The notes under the pieces are model-generated. The model saw nothing but the letters and a program-made list of their open reading frames with translations. It was not told the DNA's origin and made no database searches. Position numbers and translations under genes: made by a program. Below, piece after piece: positions 21,640-41,700 of a DNA stretch of 64,000 nt. The number at the start of each line of letters is the position of its first letter. Within the stretch, counting starts at the first letter, position 1. Source of the stretch: Acanthamoeba castellanii str. Neff (taxonomy: Eukaryota; Discosea; Longamoebia; Acanthamoebidae); contig NW_004457643.1 of assembly GCF_000313135.1 (NCBI RefSeq), positions 92,190 to 156,189 of the forward strand. Reading direction: 5' to 3'.

Positions 21640-24600
21640 ATGGCCCAGCCTGCCCCTCTCCTCCTGCACGTCCTTACGGCTTGGCTTGTTTGTTGTCTGT
21701 GTACATCTCTCCCCCCCGTCCAGCATTATATTATTGGGCAAAACTCACGCCGTGAATTAAATCTACTGTCCGACCGGTCGGCCATTAATATTGTGTCACA
21801 GGCCTGGCGCCGGCTGTGCGGGGACAGACGGACCCGTATGGGACGGTGACCTTTGCCGGGCGGGGCAGCGCCCAGTCGGCGGCGGCCGTGGCCTCGCTCG
21901 CCTCGTCCTACCGGTTTGTCACGACCGCGGTGCGCAACAACTTCGCCGGAAGCAGCGATATGGACGCCCTGACGGCGGTGGGCAATGGGAGCGCCGCCTA
22001 CGCGGTGATCGACGACCTTCAGGCCTCGGTCATGCCCTCCGGCACGGTGGCGGTGCCCCTGCTCGGCGCCGCGCTGGTGCTGCCCTACAACCTCAACTCG
22101 CTCGGGTCTGCGAGCGTGTCTACCCTCACGCAGCTCGTCAAGCTGGACATGCAGACGATCGGGCTTATATTCGCCGGCAACATCACCCACTGGTAAATAA
22201 TTCCCAACCCCTTTACCGTTGGCTTTAATTTGACTATGTCTGACTTCATATGTCGATCGCGGCACACATAATAACAACAGGAATGATTCCCAGATCTTGG
22301 CGCTCAATACGAACGCCACGTACAGTTATTGGGCAGAGCTGGCGGCCTCCAGCTCGGCCATCACGGTGGTGGTGCGGGCCGATGCGACGCCGACCACCCG
22401 GGCCTTCACCCGCGCGCTGGCCAACTCTTCCACCGCGTTCGCCGACGTGGTGGGCGTATCCGACCTGCCCGCTTGGCCGGCCAGCTTCGTTCAGGCCACC
22501 GGCGCCAGCGGGGTCATGACCGCCGTCCTCAATACCCCCGGCGCTATCGGCTTCATCGATCTGCCCTCATGGACCGCCACGTCCGGTGTGCCCTACGCCT
22601 CGATTCGCAACCAGGTACGATCAAGCGAAGCGGAGGGATCATTGACGCGCTTTTCTCACTATCAATCGGCCAACAGAACAAGCAGAACGTGCTTCCTACG
22701 ATCGCGAACGTCCAGCGCTTGATGGCTGATAACGCCAAGAGCTTCAAGGCCAGCGCCAGTATGGTGGCCAACCTCGTCGATGGCAACAACGCTGCCACCT
22801 GGTACCAACCATCTGCCGCTACCCTAAATTGAGAAATTAATTACGAATTGTGTTCAATGGAATCAACTCCGCAGGCCGCTGGGGTGGATGAACTACCTGG
22901 TCACGCCGACGGGCAACTTTTCCTCGTGTGACGTTCCCGCAGCGGTGTTCGAGTGGTACGGTTGGATTGAGTACAACGCCCAGGCCGTCTCAGCCATGTC
23001 CGCTTCCAACTACGCCACCCTCCACTACAGCGTCCTCAAGCGGGCCACCGACGCCCTCGGGCAGGTCAAGTGCAACAAACTTCGCAGTATTCCCACCAGT
23101 ACGTGATCGCCATTCAGATTCGGAGATGGCTGGGCTCGAGTGAAACGGTGACTGACGCAACTGGATAAAGGTGTGCTGTCTGGCTCCGGGGCCACCCTGC
23201 CGCTGATCACGTACCAGGCCTGGATCCAGGAGTATTTCACCAACGTGGACCCGAACGTGGCGCTGAGCTACACTGGAACGGGCTCCAGCACGGGCATTTC
23301 GGACATCGTCAACTACAACACCGACCTGGGCGCATCTGACGCCGCTCTCGTGGTTCGCAACGCGCACCCAGACACCTTCCTCCCAGGGTGGTTGCACACT
23401 CACTAATCTTCTTCCACACATCAGGCTTCCAACTATGCAGGCGCGGGCAGCGATCTGCAGATGCTGCCGGCCGTTGCTGCGGCGGTGGTGATGGTGTACA
23501 ACATTCCAGACATCGGGCAGGTGCCGATCATGTTCACCCGCGAAGTCCTGCCCTTGATCTACATGGGCGCCGTCACGAAGTGGAACGACCCGCTCATCGC
23601 CTCGGTCAACCCGAGCCTCACCCTGCCCAACGCCTCCATCGTGATCGTGGGCCGGTTCGACGGGTCCGGCACCACGTCCGTGTTCACGCAGGCGCTCTCC
23701 CTTTTCAGCCCGGCCTTCAACCAGTCGGTGGGCAACCAACAGCTGGTCAACTGGGGACCGGTCAACATCTCGGGCATGGCCGCCGTCGCCAAGGGCTTCA
23801 TTCCCAGTGACCGTTACAAGGTATTGTGCCCTGCCACATAGCAAGGTAACATCATCTAATCAGAACTTTTATGGTCCTTTCCTATGCTAGTACGGCAAGG
23901 GTAATGGCGAAGTGGTGAGCCTCATCAGCAACACGCCCTACTCGCTCGGTTACGCCGTGAGCGCCGATGTACTGGAGGCGGGACTCCCATTCGGCACCAT
24001 GAAGAACAAGGTAAGCGAGAGGCGATGGCAGTTTTCTAAATTAATTGATCGACACCATTACCAAATGCTCATTACATTGTTTCCCATTCAGGCAGGGAAT
24101 AACGTGACGGCCAACCCGGTCACGATCAACGCGGCACTTAACGAGTTTGCAGACGCGTTTACGAGCAAGTTTGCAGCAAGCGTGCAGGACGGAGCGTCAG
24201 CCAACGCCTGGCCGATGGCCACCTACTCCTACCTCCTCATCCACACCAGGTAAGGACTTGCCACCTCTTACTTCTCTCCCGGCTGCGGGGTAGGGACCCT
24301 TGCGTTGACAAATTTGTTCCTGTGTCCGACAGGACCATGACTGAGTGCGGCAAGGCCACGTCCCTGCTTGACTTCATCATCTGGTCGCAGACCAACAGCA
24401 AACCGATCGCCATCGCCGAAGCATTGGGTTATACGGTTCGCTCGTTCTCCTTCTTTGGGCCGCTGCCCAGCAGGGGTTCTCACCAGCAGTTTGGTGCTGT
24501 GTCACCAGGTGACTCCCATCGCCGTCCGGCGCAGGTTCCTTTTGACGCTGTCTGATGTCACGTGTAACAACCAAACCGTGTTCAGCCTGGTGCCCTGCAT

Positions 24601-27245
24601 TCAGAACGGTATCATTTGCAACGACCGAGGAACGTGCCTCGATGGCAAGTGCACATGCCAGGAGGGCTTCTCGGGTGCGTCGCCTGCAACATCACCAAAC
24701 CTCAGGTGCGACACTTGGGCTGACCTGATTGGGGCGCGTGCAGGAGATCAATGTCAGAACGTAGCGGGAGCCGGCAGCTCCGATGACACCCTGGCCATCG
24801 CTCTCGGAGTCGCGCTGCCGGCCGCCTTTCTGTTCCTCTGTTGCCTGGTCCTGCTCTTCGTCGCCTTCGGCGTCCTCTACTGGCGCAAGGGCCGTAAGCA
24901 GGAGCTCCTCCTGGCCGCCGAGTGGTCCGACTACTCCACAGAAGACATGGAGATGAGCGACTTTTCCTCGTACGTTTTCTCTTTTCTCTTTACTTTTTGT
25001 GCTTTTCCTGCGCAACGGACTTGTGACTCCTATGCAACACCCAACCTAAATTACTGGAATTCCACAATTTACAGCCGCAGCACAAACTCGACGAGGAGTG
25101 GAACGGGCGGCGGTAGTAGCCTCGCGCGCGACCTCTCCTTCACCGACCTCGAGCAGCTCCACCTGTCCTACGAGCCCAAGAGCCTCTCCTTCGGCCTGGG
25201 TCCCAGCGACAAGTGCCCCGTCGACGAGGAGATGCGCGACGTGATCGTCATCACCAACCACGGCTACTCCTCGCGCAAGTTCGCCTTCTTCGTGCCGGCC
25301 GAAGACGAGACGCTCCGCTGTCGCCTCCACCCGGGCGCCGGCATCATCAAATCGGTACTGCGAGCGTTCATCGTGTTCGCCGTGGACATAGCTTCTGACT
25401 CTGCTGATTACGCAGGGCAAGAGTGTGACTGTGAGCATATCGTGCACGTTGCTGATGACGACGCGCATCGAACGCAAGATCAAGTTCGAAGTCGAGGGCA
25501 TGGGCAAGCACTTGATCAGCATCAAGCTCATCGGCGAGCTCTCCGCCAAGCTCGACCCCAACGACATTGTGACCGACCCTGTGCCCATCGGTACCACAAC
25601 AGTACTTTTTTTGTTGCGCTCGATGCGCCGTCGTCATGGGATTAGTTGGCACTGATGGCCATATGGTGGTGTGGCGCACACAGGTATCGGCTCCTTTGGT
25701 TCGGTGTACAAGGCCGATTACCGGGGCCAGGAGGTGGCAGCCAAGATCCTCAACTCGCAGATGCACGCCAAGCAGATCGAAGAGTTTAAGAGGTACAGCT
25801 GCTCGCCGTCTCTCAACTCCCCATTGCGAGTACAACTGACACTCTCTCTACGCAGGGAAGTGAACATCTTGAATCGCCTTCGCTGCCCCTACGTACTGAA
25901 CTTCATCGGCGCTTCGCACGTCGAAGGCAAGCGTTGCATCGTGACCGAGTTATGCAAGTTTGGTTCCGTGGGTGACCTGGTCTTCAGCGATAAGAGCTTC
26001 AACTATCTCCTGATGCTCAAGGTGGCGCTCGACATGTCCAAGGCCATCTCCTTCCTTCATGGGTACCCAACCTCAACTCCTGATTTTGGCGCGAGAGTCC
26101 CGATTAACCAATTTCTGTTATTACATAGAAACGGAGTCCTGCACCGTGATATCAAGCCGGAGAACTTCTTGATGGTCTCCTCGTCCATCAAGTCACCTGT
26201 CGCCTGTAAGATCGCCGATTTCGGCACTTCGCGGTACTATGCCTTACTCTTTGGTGTTTCCTCTCCTGCTACTGCTGCTTACATTCTGGCACCACGCTAG
26301 CTCCATTACCACTGTCCGCGAGCTGCTCAACCACACGGCAGCCCTGGGCACTCCACTTTACATGGCTCCCGAGGTTTGTTGCTCTTCCGTAAACTCGCTA
26401 TCTGTCTATGTCGTGTCTCCCACACATTAACGTCAAATCCCCCCCCCTTCATCAGGTGCTGGAGCATAAGCCCTACTCGGCCAAGATCGACGTGTACTCG
26501 TTTGGCATCGTCCTGTGGGTGCTCTACTCCCGTAGAGAGCCCTACACCGAGCTCAAGCGCCAGTGGGGTAGCTTTTCTTCTCTCCTCTTTCTATATGGAT
26601 TTCCCCTCCGGCTGATCACTTTCTCTTTTCCTGCGGTCCAGACGTCCCGCGCTATGTGATCAAGGGCAAGAGGCCCGCCATCCCTCATCACTGTCCCAAG
26701 GTGCGACTTTTACGATGTGAGTGGAGCCCAGCTCACGTGTGACACTCACACTCACTGGATCATGTAATTACCAGAATTTTGCAGAGCTGATTGCCCAGTG
26801 CTGGGCGCACAACCCCGATGACCGGCCGGACATGGCCGACGTGGTCAAGTTGCTGGAGAACCTCTTCGAAGACGAGCGCGGCATGAAGAACGTCCGCCAG
26901 GGAGACGTCGATAACGCGCGCGATAGGGTACGTGAGACCACTGCCGAAACACACGACACACACGTCATACGACACGCACGACACGATGGCACGCATAAAC
27001 CCTTCAAGCCAATCGATAGTAAGCCTAATGATCTTTTCCTCCTCCACAACCCGCAGGAACTTGCGCCCGACGCGGAGGGCAACCGCGAGAGAAAGGGGAT
27101 GCGCACCTGGGAAGGCGGCAAGAACCTGCTCATGGTAGGGAAGGGCGACAGCGAGGGCAGCGACGACGACAGCGGATCTGACTCGGGCTCATCCAAACGC
27201 AAAACCCAACGCAAAAGCCAAAGGTATCACAAGGGCACCAACTAA
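21640..27245 (+). CDS. Receptor protein kinase with tandem PstS-like phosphate-binding ectodomain
   Basis: ATG at 21640 opens a signal peptide (MAQPAPLLLHVLTAWLVCCL). Ectodomain: a first periplasmic-binding-protein domain of PstS type (about 21840-23100: TVTFAGRGSAQ, LVLPYNLNSL, IGLIFAGNITHWND) with a degenerate ligand loop (VVVRADATPTTRAF), then a second with most PstS hallmarks (about 23170-24500: LSGSGATLPLITYQAW, SYTGTGSSTGI, DLGASDAALV, VVMVYNIPDIG, IYMGAVTKWND, VGRFDGSGTTSVFTQAL). A Cys-rich EGF-like module follows (about 24590-24690), then one membrane helix (LPAAFLFLCCLVLLFVAFGV), a cytosolic Ig-fold MSP/ASH-like domain (CPVDEEMRDVIVITNHG...) and a kinase: GIGSFGSVYKADY, VAAKILN, HRDIKPEN (about 26142-26165), DFGTSR, GTPLYMAPE. 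All catalytic residues are present; TKL-like. Tail Ser/Asp/Lys-rich. Likely an extracellular phosphate sensor (inference). Confidence 0.85.
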
Positions 27246-27415
27246 CCAGTCGGCCACCAAAGATGTGCCGTTGTACCATACGCGGGAAAAGCCCTTTCTC
27301 AAAAAATAATTTCTGGCTCCATTTCCTTCTTTCTCTTATTATTTAGATTAATTGAGAAGAGAAAACGAGGAAACTAAATTTTTTCGCGACCCAAACTAGA
27401 ACCTTGACGAGAGAG

Positions 27416-34522
<7,107 letters not shown>

Positions 34523-34668
34523 GCCTATTTTTTATTTATTTACATTTATTTTTTTTCAGAACACCGCAGCTCTGAGAGGTTTTTGTCGTCGACATTTATT
34601 GCGTGAGCAAATCAAGAAAAAGCGCAGAAAGCCGGCACATAATTTTCTCTATTTTTTGGGCCAAGAAG

Positions 34669-37600
34669 ATGGAGAGGGTCAGCGCCGCCGAGGTCGAGGC
34701 CAAACTGGTGGCCCATTGGCGAGCCCTTCCACAGTCGCTCGCCCAAGAAGACGAAGGCGGGACAACGAACAAGCTGCTGCTCTCGTTCCTGTCCGCCCTC
34801 CGGTCGGCCCTGCCGGCGGCCACTAGCACCGAAACGCCAGGTGGTGGTGGCTGTGGGGAAGGGGCTGGGACGAGCACCACCTCGTGGCTGGTCTCGACCG
34901 CCAGCGAGGCCAGCGGGAGCCACGAGGTGTGGGTCGAGGGCGTGCAGGTGCTCTTCTGGTGGGTGTTCGTGTCCGACGGCCCCCACGCCTGCCTCTCCTT
35001 CCTCGACGCTTCAAGGGGCCAGAGCGAAGAAGATGGAGGTGGTCTTGAACAGGACAAGGCGGCCCTGTTCTGCCGCCTCGGCCCGGCCTTGCTGTGGGGC
35101 AACCCCTACGCACCCGAGTGGGCTGTCATCTTGCCCGTGGACGCGGTGCCCCAGGTCCTAACAATGCTGTGCAGCCGCCTGCAGCAAGCCAGCAGTGCGG
35201 CAGTAGCCAACGTGCCAGCGACGTCGGTACTGCTCATGTGCCTGAGCCACATCGGACGTACTATCCCCTTCTCGGAGGTTCGCTTAGCGCTCGGGACTGA
35301 CCGGGCGAGGCGCAGGTCTGCCACACGCCTGGGACTACTCAAAGCAAAAGGAGCTCGTGGTCTCGACCCTTATTGGCATGTTCACGCACAGCGCTGACCC
35401 TGTGATCGCGACATGTACGAGAGAGCTTCCTTTTGATCTTCAGCAGCTCGGTTATGTGGATTTGCCGTACTTACGATGTGCGGATGTTGTGTGCAGTGGT
35501 CCTAACGAACTTCCTGCCGCGAGAGTCCATGCTACTGTGGCACACACCGGTACCTTAGCATACGTGCTGGCCATTGCCGCGTGTTACGTTGGAATTATGA
35601 CCATCACCACCCACACAGACACTATCGGACAAGCTACGAGAGCTTATTGATGACAGTCGAGCAGCATTGTCGGTGCGGGAAGCTGCATTACGGCTTACGC
35701 CGTCTGCTATGAGAGACAATGAAAGGGTGCGTACCCGCAAGTTCACTTGTTGTGATTGTGACCTACTCTGAGTTGAGCGCACGTACGTAGATCTTGTTTG
35801 AGTTGGCGACAGACGGCTCTGCTCCACCTTCTCTGCGCTGTGCTGCCCTGTCTCTGATGACCGAGCTGCGATCACACAAGGAGTTGGTGGAAGTCTTCGA
35901 AACCGCACTCACCCTTGCAGGGGTAAGGCCACAACCCCTTCTCCCGCTCGGATCGATTTTACACTCAATCTCAACCCAGCAGGAGCAAATGGACGAGCGG
36001 GTAGTGATAGCCGCGACCGAAACGCTTTATCACTGGCGCGTTACAATAGACTTGGAGATGGCCGATGTGCGACCGTTCATACACAGGTTCCACCCATTCC
36101 ACACATGAATTTGAATTCGGTGCAAGAGTAACTCCGAGCGGTGCTGCGCAGAGCGTTGTGTTTGGCCACCAACTTAGTGAGAAAGGAGCCAGATGTACCG
36201 ACTTTATTGGACCTCGCGGCCGACACCGTGGTTCGGTTCCACTGCGTCGACCTGGGTGGGTCTCTCCCCGGCAGTTTGCTGTTGTCGCTGCCACTGGAGG
36301 TACACGGCCTCTTGGAGGCCAAGCAAAGCGCACTCCTTAAGAAAGGTAGTATTATCACTCCCACCACGGCTTCATCGTCGGCCTGTACTCACAAAGTGCG
36401 TTGGTGTACCCCAGCCGACCCTAAACATCACAAAAAGACGCTGAGGACAGTGACACGGACCTGCTTGATGGCCCTGTCTGAGATGCTGGAGCACGATCTA
36501 TACGATTTGATGCGACCTGCAATTGTCTCGATGCTCCATTCTGACAATCGCTGGCAACTACGGTACCACTGACCATCGGACATCCCGCCAATTCTCGTTT
36601 GATGATTCACCACACATGCAGGGAAGGCGGACTGCTGGTGCTCGGGTGTCTGCTTCCGCACTGTGGGGATCACGAATTTGGGGACCGCGAGGCCATGCTC
36701 TCCCTGATCATGCCAGCAATCAGCGATCCGAGGGTACGAACCAGCCAAATTGTCACTGGCAATCTATGTGTTTTGCCATGCTCAACCATGGTGGCGCAAT
36801 GCTACAGGCCAAAGTGCGGAAGATGGGCTGCTGGGTGTTGGGCTTCTTCCTGCGTGAGCCCTGTGAAGTGGTAACCGAGGCATCAAAGCTCTTTGTACGA
36901 CTCGCCGTTGACGATCCGAACCGGGGAGTGCGGCGCAAGGCACTCCTCGCTCTAGAAGACAACAACTGGACATGGTGTGCCGAAGCTGTACTCAAGGAAT
37001 GCTTTAGGGTTCTGCAACGGGACCAGCCACTGGTGCGTTGCTGGCTTCGTTCTTTCGCCTCCTTTTCCGTGAGTAACTCCGCTCAACTTCATGTGCTGCA
37101 GGAGGAAGCCACCTCCGTCACAGTGCTTGGCGTCATCGCACGAGGACTGCGTCTTATTACCTTGTGGGCGGAAGCGAACCCTTCGGCCAACCATGGACTC
37201 TACCTCGACGTGGTGCAAGGCTGCATGCAGACACTGCTCGATGGACTGCCGATGCTCGCCCAAGATGCAACCACCAACAAACAGGTGCTCCAGTCCCTTA
37301 GGAAAGCCTCTGACAGTACGCGCCACTTTTGCTCGCTCAGTTTGACACATTGTTGATGAATTGATTGATTGCTGGTGGTGAGCAGTTAGCCAATTTGCTG
37401 CCAGTGTGGATGGAGATTACAAGCTGGGCTGTTTCGAGCGCCATTTTGGTTCGCTGCTTGCCAGATCCCACAATTGTGAAGAGGTACTCACCGGTTCCAT
37501 CTCCGAACCAAGTCGCACTACGACTCAACCTTTCCACAGCAGGTGAATGAATGCATGCTTGCCTTCTGGAAGCACAAACTCCATCAGCCTACAGCCAAGT

Positions 37601-38594
37601 TCGGCAAAGAAACAGCGACCAGGATCGTCTGGGTCGCTGCAACGCATATGATCAAGGTAAACTGCATTGTGTTCATTATATTTACGGTTTTTTTCACCTT
37701 GTTTTTCTGTGTCTGTGCGTGCCAGAGGGCGGAACACGTAAAGCTGGCGCTCTGGGCGCTGACGTGCATCAGCGAGGACTACCCAGATTGCGTGACCTCA
37801 CTCATGGACCCTATCATCTCCGCCTTGGTGGCCCTATCAGCGGCCTTACCAGCCCACCCGCCAACCACTTCTGTGCGATTCTGCCACTGTCTTGGTATCC
37901 CTTTCCTTCAAAAACCCTCAAAGTGATCTCATACAACACTCATCTCCAGTGTTACTCCCTGATCTCTCAACTCTCAACAGACCGGCTAATTGCCACCTGT
38001 GGAGTTGCCAGGATGAGACCCCATGTGGGGACTCTCTCGAGTGCCCTGGTCGCCAACATAACTCGCCGCTCGCCCTTCGATATGGCCCTGCGGTGCTGCC
38101 TGTTCTTGGTTCCGTGTGGCGTGAGCGACATTGACGACCGCGTACTCTTCCACCTGATCGAAGCCGGCCCTCTGCGCACGATTACCGAAACGTCGCAGGA
38201 GATTACGCTCCGGGTGTCGACCGAGAGCCTGGCCAGCCTCGTGGTGGAGCTGTTCACCGAGCGCGGGCTGGACGAGTGCGGCGATCCCAAGGTCGCCTCG
38301 GCCGTACTGGCCCTCCTGGCCGACCGGCTCCAGCGCGACACAAGCAATCTCCCGAGCGCGGGCACACCGCAACCGCCCGCGGCGGTGCGGGAGCGTGTGG
38401 GCCAGGCTCTAAGCGTACTGGCGGCTGCGATTGGACACGGCGCGTTGCAAGCAGACCGGAAGAAGTGGCGCAAGTTCCGCCGGGGCCTCAATTGGTATCT
38501 GCCGGCCGCCAGCCCGCTTCTTGCTCTCCTTCTCGGCCACGCGAATGCTGCACGCGTCACAGCAGCCGTGCACGCCGTGTTGCGTACTTCATGA
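34669..38594 (+). CDS. HEAT/ARM-like helical repeat protein, function unknown
   Basis: ATG at 34669 (MERVSAAEVEAKLVAHWRAL), 146 bp after the PI3K stop. The spliced protein is a solenoid of leucine-rich helix pairs, clearest around 36600-37000 (GGLLVLGCLLPHCGDHEFGD, SLIMPAISDPRAKVRKMGCW, VLGFFLREPCEVVTEASKLF, VRLAVDDPNRGVRRKALLAL), which follow HEAT-repeat spacing as in importins and other scaffolds. Later segments such as RAEHVKLALWALTCISEDYP and ESLASLVVELFTERGLDECG continue the pattern. The ORF stops at 38594. No catalytic domain was seen, so a scaffold or transport-receptor role is a guess from fold alone. Lower GC in 35.4-37.9 kb than in neighbours. It might be the 5' part of the next gene, but an AT-rich promoter-like stretch at 38700-38760 argues for separate genes. 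Confidence 0.6.
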
Positions 38595-38774
38595 CCTCCG
38601 TGCGGCGGTGGTGAGTCCACATCACACCGTCCTTCAGCAGCGTTGCACGTTGTTCTCCGGAAGAATCAAGCACCCACCCCCCAACCACAGCCACACCATG
38701 TGCGCGAAACTTAATTTCTCGAATAACTTAGTGGAATTCATTTTGGCGCGAAAACTTGGCAACGGGCACAACTG
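38595..38774. promoter_or_regulatory. Short intergenic region upstream of the UBR/PHD/kinase gene
   Basis: 180 bp with an A/T-rich part (38700-38760) resembling the other upstream regions here. It contains two similar blocks, GCGCGAAACTT and GCGCGAAAACTT (38702 and 38747). The true start of the next gene could lie here if a 5' intron exists. Confidence 0.35.
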
Positions 38775-41700
38775 GTGTGCTTGCTGGCCAACCCCGACAG
38801 TCTATTTACCATTCAAACGATCTTGACGAGAAAGATCCATTGCATCTGGTACGATGCAAGACGCACAGGTACAGACGCCTTGCCCATCGTTAAGTTGATG
38901 ATTTTGAGATATCTTACTGCGGATTTAATATTCAAGGAATGGGCCAAGATGGGTAGGGAGGCCCTCAGGCTTGGCGGAAGCGAACTGCACCACTTTGTGC
39001 TTGCGGCTTCCTGCTTCCTTGCTGCCAGCGAATCAGCTGCTGGAGATGAAGAGGCCATGCAGGAGGGCGGTAGTGTCGTCACTCCCGCCCAGGTGCAGGC
39101 CGCACTGCGCGCCGCCGTCAAAGCGCACAAGCGCTTCACAGGTACTCTCCGCTCCCTTGCGCCCAACCACACAATAGGAACGAACACTAACCACTTCACG
39201 CAGAGAAGAAGCAGTGGAAGGACCTTACCACGAAGGCCTCCGCTGCCACGTCATCTGCGATGCAGTGCACGGCCCACCACGGGCTGGCCACCGAGCAGCC
39301 GCTCTACGTCTGCACCCGGTGCACCGACACCACCGACCTCGCTGGCGGCGGGGACCCGGACGGAGCCTTGCCCGTCGTGTGCGGCCCGTGCGTGCGCCGG
39401 TGCCACATGCACAAGGAGCATCCCAAGAAGGGCCGCCTGCCCCGGCACATCCTGCCCATCGCCCGGTCCAAGCGCAACGCCATGTACGCCGCCGTGACTC
39501 GCCACGATCGCCTTTGCGTTGCCCTCACATTCGTCTTCTTGGTGTGATTATTTTATTTTATTTATTTTCGGCGCTGCGCAGTTGTGAGTGCGGAACGGCC
39601 AAGTTCGATGGCGCGAAGCAGGAGGAGTGCACGCTGGTGGGGACGGACTCAAAGAGCGATATGGCGTGGCTCAACGCGCCCGACCGAAGTTTCACCCTTG
39701 AGTATTGCACGGACAAGTGCACGGAAAGCCACCGGGTCAAGCCCCGCCACTGCTGGGATGACGAGGACGAACTCGTCGCCTGCGTCTACTGCCGGACCGA
39801 CTTTCACGCTGACTGCGTGGTACGAGCTCACGGCCCAGCCACGCGAACTCGAGCAAGAGCTGCTTTGTGACTCACTTGCACGAGTCTTTAGGAAGCCGAG
39901 GATCAGAAGAAAGAGGAGTTTGTGTGCGGTGCCTGCTTGGCGGACCGGGTGCCTCACCTTCAGGCCTACCTCCGAACGCCCAAGGGCGATCACGGTAAGT
40001 CTACTCGTGCGTGTGCGTGTGTATGTTGTGTGTTGTGGCTTATTTGGCGACCGACGTGTGCGGGCTGGTGCCTATGTCAGGACCACGAGTGTTGGGCAGG
40101 AGCTGCCTTGGAGGCTGCTTCCTCATCAAGTCGTGGCGCCAGGAGATCATCAAAGACGAGCGGGAGATCATGAGGCGGACAGCGGAGGTGGTCCGTTACG
40201 GCCTGCGCCCTCTCGCCGTCGTGCTCTCCGCACTGACGGCTTCCACCGAATCAAACGCGAACAGCGACGACGATGACGATGGCGACGACGACGACGAACT
40301 CGAGTGGGCCGCGCGGGCTGACGAAGCCGTCTCGTTGCTCACCTCCTTCGTCAAGATCGGGGACGACGACTACACCGACTACGCAAAGCAAATCCGACAG
40401 GAAGCACACAAGGCGGGCCTGCCCGCTTTGCTCCTGTCGCTCCTGTTGCGCTGCCGGGCCGTGCTGGTTCAGTCGTCTCGCGCCGCTCAGGCGCAGCGGA
40501 AGAAGCAGCATCAGCGCAAGTACAAGGCCAGACAGGAGGAGGCGCGAAGCCTGGCCGCCACCATCTGCGCAGCGTTGACGTGGACTCTGAAGGATGAAGG
40601 TTAGTCCCTGCCTGTGATGTGCCGTGTGCCGTGTATGGGTGTATGCATATGTATATGTACACTGACGCTGGGCTGGTGCTTTCTTAAGAGGAAGCGCAAG
40701 ACGCTCTGGGCAAGAAGTCTCTGTCCGCCGTACTGCTCGACCTGCTGTCGCACGAGATCGACGCGGACGAGGACGCGGGCAAAGCCAGTCTATCGCTCAA
40801 CGCCGCCTCCGCTCTCGCCACGTGCCTCATGAACTGTACCTTACATTTTTCCCATCCTCGCTCTTCCTCTTTCGCTCACACTCAATCGTCTGGGGCCAGC
40901 TCTAGACTGACTCGCGTATGTATGTGTGTGCGCGTGCGTCTGAAGCCCCCAAGAGCCAGAGCGGCCTGGCCGCCGACGAGGAGAAGGTGCGGCAGCTGTG
41001 GTCGCTCATTCGCAGCTGCAAGTGCGATGACGCCCGGGCCACGGTCCTGGCCTACGTACTCTACGTGTACTCCAACACGGTCGTCTTCTTCTCCGATGAG
41101 ATGAAGGAGGAGATGACCGACCGGGCCAAGCTGAGCCTGCTGCTCGAGATCGTCACAGACTCGGACAACCCCGGCGTCAGGCTCCATGCCACCCGAGCCC
41201 TGGCCCACCTCGCCCGCGGAGACGGTAACACACGCGACACGTATCACCGCACACGCACACACGACCGCACGCGCACCGCCTGATTTATTTTGACATCGTT
41301 GGTGTGGGCAACACAGAGAACACGCAGCGGACGATCAGGAGGGAGGGAGGAGTGGAGCAGCTGGCCAAGCTGTTCCTGGGCCTCAACGCCACCGGCGGCG
41401 GCTCGAAGGACGATCCCCACCGCCACGCGGTGCTCATACTGCTCCTGGTCCTGTGCCAGGACCCCAAGTGCGCGGCCCGCCTGCTGTCGGTCAAGCGGGT
41501 GGAGAAGGCCCTCACCCGCCTCCGCAAGGACGAGGACGCCTCGTTTCCGCTGCGGCTCTGCGCCAACGACATCCTGGGCGCCGGCCGCCCGACGTCCAGG
41601 CCCACCACGCCCATCAAAAACAACAAGAACCGGGGCCTCGGCGGTAAAGCGAAGAAGAAGTCATCGTCATCGAGCGGCAGCGATAGCGAAGACGAGCTGT

